Assembly (NCBI GenBank): GCA_038214295.1
Contig: JBBQSA010000010.1
Span: forward strand, 1 to 64,000
From: SHZI01 sp038214295
Lineage (GTDB): Bacteria; Pseudomonadota; Gammaproteobacteria; Steroidobacterales; GCA-2729495
Length of the DNA stretch: 64,000 nucleotides
Direction: 5' to 3'
In this document: positions 16,880 through 24,088 of the stretch, piece by piece
How the letters are laid out: each line of letters opens with the position of its first letter
Numbering within the stretch: position 1 is the stretch's first letter
Notes under the pieces: model-generated
Seen by the model: the letters and a program-made list of their open reading frames with translations, nothing else
The model's database searches: none
What the model was told of the DNA's origin: nothing
Program-made: the position numbers and the translations under genes

Positions 16880-16920
16880 GGCGGTCGCACTGTAACAAAC
16901 TGTAACCGATTGGCGGTCGG
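16880..16920. promoter_or_regulatory. Paired direct repeats in a divergent promoter region
   Basis: In the 141-bp gap between the divergent flavin reductase and MFS genes, CTGTAAC occurs at 16890-16896 and again at 16900-16906, exactly 10 bp apart. GGCGGTCG flanks the pair at 16880-16887 and 16912-16919, 32 bp apart. Repeats in helical phase between divergent genes are typical of an activator or repressor site. No regulator gene is adjacent, so its identity is unknown. Confidence 0.45.
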
Positions 16921-16979
16921 TCAGCGGTCCTGGGCCATACTCTTCGGGCCCCGCTGACCTCGGCGTGGACGGAGACCAT

Positions 16980-18350
16980 ATGAGCAGCAACAGCGCGCCC
17001 GCGGGCGTTCTCCCGGGCTACCGGCTGGGTCCCCTTGAGTTTGCCAGCGGCATGAGCGGTCTCAACTCCTGGACCTACCTCTATGTCTGCCTGGCGATCA
17101 TGCCGGTCATCAGTTTTCTCAGTTTCTCCCAGCCCTACGTCCTGACGGAGATCATCGGCATCCCGCCGGAGCGCCACGGCCAGGTGACAGGCCTGCTGAT
17201 CACGATGCACGAGGTCGTGGTGCTCACGCTCGTTAGTTTTGCGGGCGGCCTGTCGGACCGGATCGGCCGGCGGCCGATCTATGCCGGGGGCACCCTGATC
17301 GCGGGTGCGGGCTTCGCGCTCTACGGGATCGCGAGCAGCATCACCGACCTGTACGTGGGCCGGTTCGTCTACGCAATCGGCCTGGCCTTCGTGGGCGTCA
17401 TGATCGCGGTGACCGCCGCCGACTACCCGGCGGAAAAGTCCCGGGGCAAGATCGCGGGCTTGTCGGGCGTTCTCAACGGCCTCGGCATCGGCATCGCCAC
17501 GGCGCTGTTTGCGCTGTTGCCCACCATCTTCAAATCCCAGGGAATGAGCAGCGCCGAGGCCGGCCGTTACATGCTGTTCGTGATGGCCGGGCTCGCCGCG
17601 TTCACGGCCCTGGTCATGCAACTGGGGCTGAAGGGCGGCACGCCGAGTGGCCGGAGCGCCCGGATCAGCCTGCGGCGCATCCTGCAGATCGGCATCAACC
17701 AGGGCCGTGACAACCCCCGGCTGCTGGTCTGCTACGCCGGCTCCTTCATCTCGCGGGCGGACCTGACGCTGGTGGCCACCTTCGTCTCGCTGTGGCTGCA
17801 GCGGGTTGGCCGGGACGAGGGCCTCGACGGCCCGGAGGCCCTCGCCAAGGCGGGCCTGATGTTCGCGCTGATCCAGGGCTCCGCGCTCCTCTGGGCGCCG
17901 GTGGCGGGCGCGCTGATCGACCGCTACCACCGGCTGGCCTGCGTGGTGGCCGCCCTGCTTCTCGGTGCCGTGGGTTACACGCTGCTCGGCCTGCAGGAGC
18001 AGCCCTTCTCACCCATCGGCTACCTCGGCTGCGTGCTGGTGGGCATGGGCCAGATGAGCGTGATTCTCTCCGTTACCGGGCTGCTCGGCCAGGAGACGCC
18101 CCTGGATGTGCGCGGCTCCGTGATCGGCCTCGCCGGGCTCTGCGGTTCTGTGGGCATCCTCGTCACGAGCCTCGCCGGCGGCTACCTCTTCGACTACTGG
18201 CGGATCTCCGGCCCAATCATCCTCGTGGGCATCGCTAACCTGGCCGCCTTCGTTTTCGCGCTGATTGTCTGGCTGCGGAGTGGCCGGCCGGTGAAATTCG
18301 ACCCCGCGGAGGCCCGTTCGTCGACGATGATCGGCCTCGGTTCGCACTGA
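16980..18350 (+). CDS. Major facilitator superfamily transporter
   Basis: 456 residues from ATG 16980 with GGAG just upstream. Twelve hydrophobic helices are apparent. The MFS loop 2-3 signature is GGLSDRIGRRPIYAGG, with a counterpart GALIDRYHRL in the second half. The N-terminal cytoplasmic tail carries no targeting signal. It is probably an importer or exporter of a small organic acid or hydrophobic compound. It lies 18 bp upstream of the LLM oxidoreductase and is divergent from the flavin reductase/hydrolase operon, which suggests transport of the substrate degraded by that cluster. Confidence 0.93.
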   Translation: MSSNSAPAGVLPGYRLGPLEFASGMSGLNSWTYLYVCLAIMPVISFLSFSQPYVLTEIIGIPPERHGQVTGLLITMHEVVVLTLVSFAGGLSDRIGRRPIYAGGTLIAGAGFALYGIASSITDLYVGRFVYAIGLAFVGVMIAVTAADYPAEKSRGKIAGLSGVLNGLGIGIATALFALLPTIFKSQGMSSAEAGRYMLFVMAGLAAFTALVMQLGLKGGTPSGRSARISLRRILQIGINQGRDNPRLLVCYAGSFISRADLTLVATFVSLWLQRVGRDEGLDGPEALAKAGLMFALIQGSALLWAPVAGALIDRYHRLACVVAALLLGAVGYTLLGLQEQPFSPIGYLGCVLVGMGQMSVILSVTGLLGQETPLDVRGSVIGLAGLCGSVGILVTSLAGGYLFDYWRISGPIILVGIANLAAFVFALIVWLRSGRPVKFDPAEARSSTMIGLGSH

Positions 18351-18368
18351 CCCGGAGTAAATGGGGAC

Positions 18369-19403
18369 ATGCCTCAATTGGAATTCGGCATCGTGATGGA
18401 GCCCTCCGCGGGCTACACGGCGCGCCTGGCTGCCGAGATCGAGTCACTGGGCTTCGACGCGCTGCTCTGTCCCGACACCCAGTGCCTGAGCCCCGAGCCC
18501 TACGGGCAATTGAGCCTCGCCGCCGCCCGGACGAGCCGCCTCTTCCTCGGCACGGGCGTGACCAACCCCGTGACCCGGGACGCCTCCGTCACCGCCGGCG
18601 CGCTCGCCACCCTGCAGATCGAGTCCGGTGGCCGGGTCCGCTGCGGCATCGGGCGCGGCGATTCCTCGGCGGCCCACATCGGCCAGCGCAACGCGACGAC
18701 GAAGGAGTTGCGCACCTACGTGGAGCAGGTCCGCGCTTACCTGCGCGGCGAGACGGTGATGCGCGGCGAAACTGCCTCCCGCATGCGTTGGCTGGAGCCG
18801 GACGAGCTGCCGACGGTGCCGCTCGATATTGCCTGCACCGGCCCCGCGACCATCCGCATGGCCGCGGACGTGGCGGACCGGGTGAGCTTCGCGGTTGGCA
18901 GCGCCCCGGAGCGCATCGAGTGGGCGATGGCGACGCTGGCTGCGCGCCTGAAGGAAACCGGCCGCGACAGGGCCAGCCTGAGCGTCGGCGCCTACGTCAA
19001 CCTCGTCTGTGACCCCGACGAGCAGCGCGCCATCAACCTCGGCCGGATGATCTCGGGCATGGTGGCGCACTTCGCGGGCATGAAGGACTCGCCTGTCGAG
19101 CACCTGCCGCCCCAGCTGAAGGATCTCGCCATCCGGATGAAGTCCGGCTACGACATGGCCCGTCACGCCCAGAACGAAGGCGCCCACCTGGAGATGGTCG
19201 ACGACCAGTTCGTGGACTGGTTTTCCATCTGCGGGCCGCCGGAGAAGTGCTTCGACCGCCTGCAGCACCTGATCGGCCTCGGCCTGGACCACGTGAACCT
19301 GCTGGGCGGCTCGCCCGTGCCCACGCCCCACGGGGCGCGCCAGGAGGCAATGGTGGCGCAGACCCGGCTCTTTGCCGAGAAGGTGATGCCGAGGCTGCGC
19401 TAG
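18369..19403 (+). CDS. LLM class flavin-dependent oxidoreductase
   Basis: 344 residues of luciferase-like TIM-barrel type: FGIVMEPSAGYTARLAAEIESLGFDALLCPD at the N-terminus (typical first strand-helix), LFLGTGVTNPVTRDASVTAGALATLQ, RCGIGRGDSS and a C-terminal CGPPEKCFDRLQHLIGLGLDHVNLLGG. Members are FMNH2-dependent monooxygenases or F420-dependent dehydrogenases. Two flavin reductase-like genes nearby favour the FMNH2 type. It is cotranscribed with the MFS gene. The substrate is unknown; the setting resembles two-component monooxygenase catabolic clusters. Confidence 0.92.
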   Translation: MPQLEFGIVMEPSAGYTARLAAEIESLGFDALLCPDTQCLSPEPYGQLSLAAARTSRLFLGTGVTNPVTRDASVTAGALATLQIESGGRVRCGIGRGDSSAAHIGQRNATTKELRTYVEQVRAYLRGETVMRGETASRMRWLEPDELPTVPLDIACTGPATIRMAADVADRVSFAVGSAPERIEWAMATLAARLKETGRDRASLSVGAYVNLVCDPDEQRAINLGRMISGMVAHFAGMKDSPVEHLPPQLKDLAIRMKSGYDMARHAQNEGAHLEMVDDQFVDWFSICGPPEKCFDRLQHLIGLGLDHVNLLGGSPVPTPHGARQEAMVAQTRLFAEKVMPRLR

Positions 19404-19453
19404 GGGCGGGGGTCCGGCCTATACTCATTCTCCCTTTGCAGAGGAGTCGGATC

Positions 19454-19951
19454 ATGCCCGCAGTCCGGATTTCCAGCGCTCTGCTTCTTGCCATGGTCCT
19501 ATCGGCCAACGCCGCTGCCGGCGATACCTGCGCGCTGCTCAGCCAGCCCGATGCCGCCGCCGCGCTGGGCCAGCCCGTCACCCGCATGACCCCCGCCGGT
19601 CCCGAACGGGACGACGACAGCGGGGGCCAGCTCTCGTACTGCACCTATGCGGGCTCGAAAGCCGCCATCGTGCTGTCCGTCGTCGAGTTCGCCAGTGCCG
19701 CTGACGCCCGGAAGCAGCTCAGCGCCAACCTCGTGAAGGATCGGCTGGACGAGGAGGATGCGAAGGTCACCGAGGAGCCCGGTATTGGCGAGAAGTGTTT
19801 CTGGGGCGTCTCGGAGAACGGGGCGTCGTTCACGTTCCTCAAGGGGAGCCGGGTAGTCAGCCTCGGCCTCGGTGGTGCTGCCGGGACGCAGGCGTCTGGC
19901 CGCAAGGATGCGCTGCGTCGCGCGGCGCTGTCAGTCGCGGGGAAGTTGTAG
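19454..19951 (+). CDS. Secreted protein of unknown function
   Basis: 165 residues from ATG 19454 with GAGGAG 8 bases upstream and a TATACT -10-like hexamer at 19421-19426. The signal peptide is probably cleaved after SANAAAG. The mature form starts DTCALLSQPDAAAALGQPV and contains cysteines in DTCALL, SYCTYAG and EKCFWG. The opening resembles DUF3558-like or similar small exported proteins that begin with a 'C-LL' segment, but I cannot assign a family. Its 3' end overlaps the convergent DUF1223 gene by 21 bp. Confidence 0.72.
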   Translation: MPAVRISSALLLAMVLSANAAAGDTCALLSQPDAAAALGQPVTRMTPAGPERDDDSGGQLSYCTYAGSKAAIVLSVVEFASAADARKQLSANLVKDRLDEEDAKVTEEPGIGEKCFWGVSENGASFTFLKGSRVVSLGLGGAAGTQASGRKDALRRAALSVAGKL

Positions 19952-20701
19952 CTGATCCAGCCAGCCGCCCGCGGCCTGCAACGGCCGGAGGCTGGCGCCG
20001 GCGGTGATCCACACGGCGATCGCCTGGCGGGGCGCCGCTGATCGCAGAGGGTTCAGCTGCAGGGAGGCCGTGTAACGTCCGGCGTCCCGGTTGAGTCGGG
20101 AAGTCTCCAGCTTCAGCACGACGAAGTCATGCCGGAGCGTCCGCCCGCGGTTTTCCCCGGCCTGTACCCGGGTGACGAAACCGGAACCAAGCAGAGCAAC
20201 GTGTGCCTGCAGCGTGCCGCCCGGAGCAATCGCAGGCGTGAAGCGCACATCGACGGCACCGCCATCCCGCACGATTACCGTCAGTTCACCGGCAGCCGCC
20301 GCCTTCGGTAGCGTGAGTGGTGCCATGCCAGCGGGACGGCGCCATTCGGCGCCATTCAGGAACAGGCCCGGCGTGTAGACGGTGCCGGCGGCTCCCTGCC
20401 GCACCAGTTCTCGCTGGCGCCCGGACCAGGCCGACTGGGCGAACGGGTCCTCCCAGCCAAGGTCATTCCAGTAGTCCACGTGAAAGGCTACCGGCACGAT
20501 GTCGCGCCACAGGCGCGGACTGGCCGACAGGGAGGAGAGGAAGGCATCCGCCGGCGGGCAGCTGCTACAGCCCTCCGAGGTGTAGAGCTCCAGCAGGGCC
20601 ACCTGAGCCGGGCCACTGGCCAGCACGACCGAGCTGGCTTCAGCCCCTGCTGTCGAGTTTGCCGCGAGGAGTGTCACCAGCATGATCACGACAGTTCGCA
20701 C
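19931..20701 (-). CDS. DUF1223 family thioredoxin-like exported protein
   Basis: 256 residues from GTG 20701, with AAAGGA 7 bases upstream and a signal peptide directly after it (VVIMLVTLLAANSTAGA). The mature part shows the DUF1223 signature ELYTSEGCSSCPPADAFL with a CxxC pair, then VPVAFHVDYWNDLGWEDPFA and TVYTPGLFLNGAEWRRP. The family has a thioredoxin-like fold and is predicted to be periplasmic, with a possible redox role; no substrate is established to my knowledge. The longer frame upstream of 20701 crosses an unassigned non-coding region. Confidence 0.9.
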   Translation of the reverse strand: MRTVVIMLVTLLAANSTAGAEASSVVLASGPAQVALLELYTSEGCSSCPPADAFLSSLSASPRLWRDIVPVAFHVDYWNDLGWEDPFAQSAWSGRQRELVRQGAAGTVYTPGLFLNGAEWRRPAGMAPLTLPKAAAAGELTVIVRDGGAVDVRFTPAIAPGGTLQAHVALLGSGFVTRVQAGENRGRTLRHDFVVLKLETSRLNRDAGRYTASLQLNPLRSAAPRQAIAVWITAGASLRPLQAAGGWLDQLQLPRD

Positions 20702-20932
20702 GGTGGCATCCTTTGAGCGCCAGGGTTCATCGCTCTCTGACGCGTGATGCCCCGGATCCTTACGGCGTCCACAGGATTTTCGGCGGTCCAGCTGGCCTCG
20801 CTTGATGATCTGTCGGCTCCACTTACAGTGGCGCGGCCAGACGCGGGGACTATGTAAGGAAGCCAGCGTGGCCCTGGCCTCGCGCCGGTTGGCGACGCAT
20901 TTTCGCACCGCCGGTCTTACTTAAGCGCGGGC

Positions 20933-20946
20933 CGCTTCGAGAAGCG
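20933..20946. promoter_or_regulatory. Inverted repeat, possible enhancer site for a sigma-54 activator
   Basis: CGCTTC-GA-GAAGCG is a perfect 6-bp inverted repeat about 105 bp upstream of the sigma-54-like promoter, the usual distance for an enhancer-binding protein site. In exosortase systems of related bacteria the PrsK/PrsR two-component system with RpoN is implicated in expression of PEP-CTERM genes. Assignment to such an activator is inference only. Confidence 0.3.
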
Positions 20947-21049
20947 TGTCACACAAGCCGCCGCCGCGCCGCGCGGAAAAATTTACACATTGCTTCCATG
21001 GCTGCGCAGCGCCTGTCCCGATGGACTGAAATAACAGCAGTTTTCCTGC

Positions 21050-21065
21050 TGGCACGATTCCTGCT
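21050..21065 (+). promoter_or_regulatory. Sigma-54 (RpoN) type -24/-12 promoter candidate
   Basis: TGGCACG-ATTC-CTGCT matches the -24/-12 consensus TGGCACG-N4-TTGCW at all positions except one (C for the first T of the -12 element), with the exact 4-base spacing. Transcription would begin near 21076, leaving a leader of about 30 bases before ATG 21107. The gene downstream encodes the presumed exosortase substrate. Confidence 0.6.
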
Positions 21066-21106
21066 AGCTCAAACCCGTATCTTCGATATCGACGGAAGGA
21101 TCCAGG

Positions 21107-21394
21107 ATGAAAGTAAAGAAAATGTGTGCGGCGCTGCTGCTGATGGCCACGCTTGGCCCGCTGGCATCAGCCCCGGCCTTCGCCGCGGGCGGTCAAGGGA
21201 GTGGCTTCCTCAGCTGGCTGATCTCGCTCTTTGGCGGTGGTCATCACGGTGGCAGTCAGGGTCAGGGTGGCGGCACGGTGACCAACCTGCCGGGTCCCGG
21301 CGTCCTCAGCCTCGTCGTGGTCGGTCTGGGCGCAACCGTGATCGTCGCCCGCCGACGGAAGATCCCGGTGGCGCGGAAGGCCACCATCGAGTAA
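21107..21394 (+). CDS. Small Gly/His-rich surface protein with exosortase-type C-terminal sorting signal
   Basis: 95 residues with GGATCCAGG upstream of the ATG. A signal peptide ends at APAFA (residue 27). The mature part is short and rich in Gly, His, Ser and Gln (FGGGHHGGSQGQGGG, 43-57). The C-terminus is tripartite: LPGPG (61-65), a hydrophobic helix (VLSLVVVGLGATVIV) and ARRRK (81-85), then a ten-residue tail. This is the layout of PEP-CTERM-like signals, but with PGPG in place of the usual PEP or VPLPA. An exosortase gene faces it 10 bp away. It would be cut in or near the PGPG motif and exported to the surface (inference). Confidence 0.8.
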   Translation: MKVKKMCAALLLMATLGPLASAPAFAAGGQGSGFLSWLISLFGGGHHGGSQGQGGGTVTNLPGPGVLSLVVVGLGATVIVARRRKIPVARKATIE

Positions 21395-21404
21395 CCGCCA
21401 CCAG

Positions 21405-22937
21405 CTAGTCGTGAAGACAGGCACGGCCAGGGATTTCCCTGGCCGTGTCATTTAGCGCGTCCGCAATCGATGGTAGCTGGTCGAGTGCTGCCTGAAGTGC
21501 CGCCCGCGCGGCGTTGACTTCGCCCGCAGGCGCCTCGTCGGTTGCCAGCGCAACCAGCGCGGACCGCCGGTCGCCTCCGAACAACTCGGCCCGGGCCTGG
21601 CGCAGCTTCACCTGCCAGGGACGGTCGACGAAACGCCCGTCCACCCAGTACCAGTACCACACCAGGCGGCGCTGCCCGGCTGGGCCGGTGAGCCGTTCGG
21701 TTGCGACACGGAGCGGGGCGCCGGCGAGCCGGGCGGTGTCGGTGCCGCTCGCCATGTAGCGCCACTGCCGGCCGTCGTGCAGCCGGTTGTTCCAGGCAAT
21801 CAGCTTGCGACCCGGACCCTGCCGCCAGTAGTAGGCAACAAAGACATCCACAGGCTGAACCCCGGCCGCGATCAGCCGCTGCAGGCGGGCATTGGCGGCA
21901 GGGAACTCCGGGCGCCAGGCGCCTGCGTCTCCGGATGAATCGGGCGCCGAGTACAGCGTGGGTGGCAGGCACAGCCGGACCTCGGCGGGAGTTGCGTCCT
22001 GGCCCAGTGCGAGGCTGGCGTAGGCCGGCCCGAGGGCGGCCACCACCACGATCCCGCCGACGGCTCCCGCCAGCCGCGCGGCCGATGAAGCTCCGTTTGC
22101 CGGCCTGGCCGCGGGCGCCGCTGCCGGCTCGTCCCGGTAGCGCAGGCCCACGGCCATCTGCAGCAGCATCGCGAGCAGGAAAACGAACCAGCCATAGGCC
22201 TCGTGATTGCTTGCCAGGTCGAAGCCGCCATCGGTGATCAGTATTACCGAGGCCGTACGCAGGTTGTTGGCGAGGATCGCCACGGCCACTCCCGCCAGCA
22301 CATAGGCAAGCTGCTTGCGGGCCCGGTGGTAGAGCAGGTTGGCAAACACCAGGGACACGAGCAGGTTGCCGAGCAGGAAGTCGAGCCCGGAGCACTCCCG
22401 GATGATCGCGTAGCGGGCTCCGCCGGCGACCAGCAGGTTGCCGTCCGACACTGCCGGCAATCCTGCGATCTTCAGCAGCCCGATCGTGAACGCCGTCGTC
22501 AGTTCGATGAGGGTGGGAGTCAGCAGGTCGCCGACGGGCACCATCAGCCACAGCAGCAGCAAGGGGAACAGCAGTCGCCTCACGATCTGCCATCCCAGTA
22601 CCGTCAGGAACACCGCCTGCAGCATGCCGACAGCCGACACCTGGGCGGCGACCGACAGCTGCGTGGCCTCTGCGAACAGCCACAGGGCGCCGAAGGGCGC
22701 CGCGTACGCGAGGCCAAGCGCGGACGGTCGCGGGGGAAGCGCGGCAACATCCGGCCAGCGCAGCCAGAGGAAGTAGAGAGACAGCAGCGGCACCAGGAAA
22801 AGGAAGCGGTAGGCCACGGTGGAGGACCAGACGGCCACCAGGCTGGCAAAGCCTGGCAGGTACAGCGCGATGACGGCCAGTGACGCGACCAGGATGCCGC
22901 CGATGGCGGCGCGCCATGCAGTGCTCGGGTTCTTCAA
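21405..22937 (-). CDS. Exosortase fused to an EpsI-type domain
   Basis: 510 residues from TTG 22937, with GGAGAGG 2 to 8 bases upstream. Residues 1 to about 290 are an eight-helix exosortase domain with the three invariant residues: Cys182 (IIRECSGLD), Arg227 (NNLRTAS) and His245 (SNHEAYGW). After another membrane helix, residues 310-510 form an EpsI-like domain (VFVAYYWRQGPGRKLIAWNNRLHDG; WYWYWVDGRF). Exosortases are membrane transpeptidase-like enzymes that process PEP-CTERM proteins; C-terminal EpsI fusions are known in some subfamilies, including as I recall the VPLPA-specific XrtD. It starts 14 bp after the upstream oxidoreductase gene stops, so it may be expressed from that operon. Its 3' end contains the terminator of the facing substrate gene. 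Confidence 0.95.
   Translation of the reverse strand: MKNPSTAWRAAIGGILVASLAVIALYLPGFASLVAVWSSTVAYRFLFLVPLLSLYFLWLRWPDVAALPPRPSALGLAYAAPFGALWLFAEATQLSVAAQVSAVGMLQAVFLTVLGWQIVRRLLFPLLLLWLMVPVGDLLTPTLIELTTAFTIGLLKIAGLPAVSDGNLLVAGGARYAIIRECSGLDFLLGNLLVSLVFANLLYHRARKQLAYVLAGVAVAILANNLRTASVILITDGGFDLASNHEAYGWFVFLLAMLLQMAVGLRYRDEPAAAPAARPANGASSAARLAGAVGGIVVVAALGPAYASLALGQDATPAEVRLCLPPTLYSAPDSSGDAGAWRPEFPAANARLQRLIAAGVQPVDVFVAYYWRQGPGRKLIAWNNRLHDGRQWRYMASGTDTARLAGAPLRVATERLTGPAGQRRLVWYWYWVDGRFVDRPWQVKLRQARAELFGGDRRSALVALATDEAPAGEVNAARAALQAALDQLPSIADALNDTAREIPGRACLHD
21422..21447 (+). terminator. Hairpin terminator for the exosortase substrate gene, inside the exosortase 3' coding end
   Basis: CACGGCCAGGGA (21422-21433) and TCCCTGGCCGTG (21436-21447) are perfect 12-bp arms with TT between them; in RNA an 11-bp stem with a 4-base loop is more likely. 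TCATTTA follows on the plus strand, a weak T tract. It lies 28 bp after the substrate stop and within the last 15 codons of the convergent exosortase gene, so the same bases serve both. Confidence 0.6.
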
Positions 22938-22951
22938 GTCCTCTCCGTGAT

Positions 22952-24058
22952 TCAGGGCATGATCGGCATGGTGCCACGCCCGGTGGATCTGCCGGTGCCC
23001 TGCAGGACATCGTCCGGGTCCGGGGCCACCCGGCAGATTTTCACGCCGGTATTGCCGCCTGTGAACAGGCTGGCGAGCGACAGCGGCATCTTCTCCAGGC
23101 CCACGTCGATGTCCTCAGTGATCTTGAGTAGCCCCTGGTGGTACCACTCACGGAGGTCGCGCTCGGCCTCCGTGAAGCGGTCCCAGTAGTCGAAAACCAC
23201 GAAGCCCTGCATCCGGGCACGCTTGTAGACGAGGTGACGATAGTTGAGCGGACCGTGATGGGTGCCCGGCGCGTAGTTGCTGGAGATGAAGCCGCAGACC
23301 ACGATGCGCGCCTGCAGTGCCAGTTGCCCGAGCGCCGCGTCCAGGATGTCCCCGCCCACGTTGTCAAAGAAAAGATCGATTCCATCCGGAAACAATTCAG
23401 CGAGCCGCTCGGCAACATTCTCGGTGCGGTAGTTGATCGTGGCGTCCAGTCCCAGTTCGTCCCGTAGCCAGCGGCACTTGGCGTCAGAGCCGGAGGTACC
23501 CACCACGAGTTTCGCGCCGCGGATCCGTGCAATCTGGGCGGCCACCGAGCCAATGCCTCCAGCGGCAGCGGAGACGAGCACCTGGTCGCCCGGATGGACC
23601 TTACCCACCTCCAGCAGGCCGAAGTAGGCCGTAGCCCCGGCCTGACCCAGCACACCGAGTTCGCCTGACAGCGGGCTGACGGGCTCAGTGACTTTCTTCG
23701 TGCTGAACACGAACTCCGCCCCGCGCGGTTCCTGGATGGAGTAGTCCTGCCAGCCGAGGGACCCGACGAAAAACTCGCCGGTCCGGTAGTCCGGGTGCCG
23801 GGAGGCGACGATCTGGCCAACGCCCCGGCCCCTCATGACGGCGCCGACCGCCAGCGGCTCGAGGAACGTGTGCTGGTTTTTCTCAAGGTAGCCGCGCTGG
23901 GCTGGGCCGGGTGCCAGGCATATCGTCCTCACCAGGAACTGGCCTTCAGCCGGTTCCGGCACCGGCTCGCTCGTCCAGGCGAAGTGCATGGTGCCGATCA
24001 CTTCATCAGGGCGAGGATAGCGCGCCACCCGCCATTGCCTGTTGATCAGGTCGGTCAT
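22952..24058 (-). CDS. Zinc-independent MDR oxidoreductase (CurA/leukotriene B4 dehydrogenase type)
   Basis: 368 residues. The N-terminal GroES-like half has FLVRTICLAPGPAQRGYLEK, and the Rossmann half has VLVSAAAGGIGSVAAQIA with LVVGTSGSDAKC and LFFDNVGGDILDAAL. The zinc-binding cysteines are absent, which places it in the NADP-dependent alkenal/one and 2-alkenal reductase group (curcumin reductase, prostaglandin reductase). It reduces activated C=C bonds in the cytoplasm. The gene is followed after 14 bp by the exosortase gene on the same strand. Confidence 0.94.
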   Translation of the reverse strand: MTDLINRQWRVARYPRPDEVIGTMHFAWTSEPVPEPAEGQFLVRTICLAPGPAQRGYLEKNQHTFLEPLAVGAVMRGRGVGQIVASRHPDYRTGEFFVGSLGWQDYSIQEPRGAEFVFSTKKVTEPVSPLSGELGVLGQAGATAYFGLLEVGKVHPGDQVLVSAAAGGIGSVAAQIARIRGAKLVVGTSGSDAKCRWLRDELGLDATINYRTENVAERLAELFPDGIDLFFDNVGGDILDAALGQLALQARIVVCGFISSNYAPGTHHGPLNYRHLVYKRARMQGFVVFDYWDRFTEAERDLREWYHQGLLKITEDIDVGLEKMPLSLASLFTGGNTGVKICRVAPDPDDVLQGTGRSTGRGTMPIMP

Positions 24059-24088
24059 GGTGACGCCGTTCCGGTAGGCCTTCGCGGT

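Larger units (their letters stand above)
20702..21106. other. 405-bp intergenic regulatory region upstream of the exosortase substrate gene
   Basis: No convincing gene in either strand. The region lies between the GTG of the DUF1223 gene and the start of the small surface-protein gene. It contains an inverted repeat CGCTTC-GA-GAAGCG at 20933-20946, an AT-rich patch near 20980-20995 (GAAAAATTTACACATTG) and a sigma-54-like promoter at 21050-21065. A short plus-strand frame from 20998 overlaps the substrate gene and has no coding features. Confidence 0.6.

Noticed and set aside
16839..17930. Upstream extension of the second flavin reductase gene
   Set aside because: It runs antisense through the MFS gene; the family similarity starts at the GTG 16838 with AGGGAG upstream.
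20998..21408. 136-codon plus-strand frame across the exosortase substrate gene
   Set aside because: No family features; overlaps the substrate gene, which has a signal peptide and sorting signal in another frame.
21448..23010. Alternative minus-strand frame of 520 codons across the exosortase gene
   Set aside because: Arg/Gly/Pro-rich shadow; the real frame contains all exosortase residues and helices.
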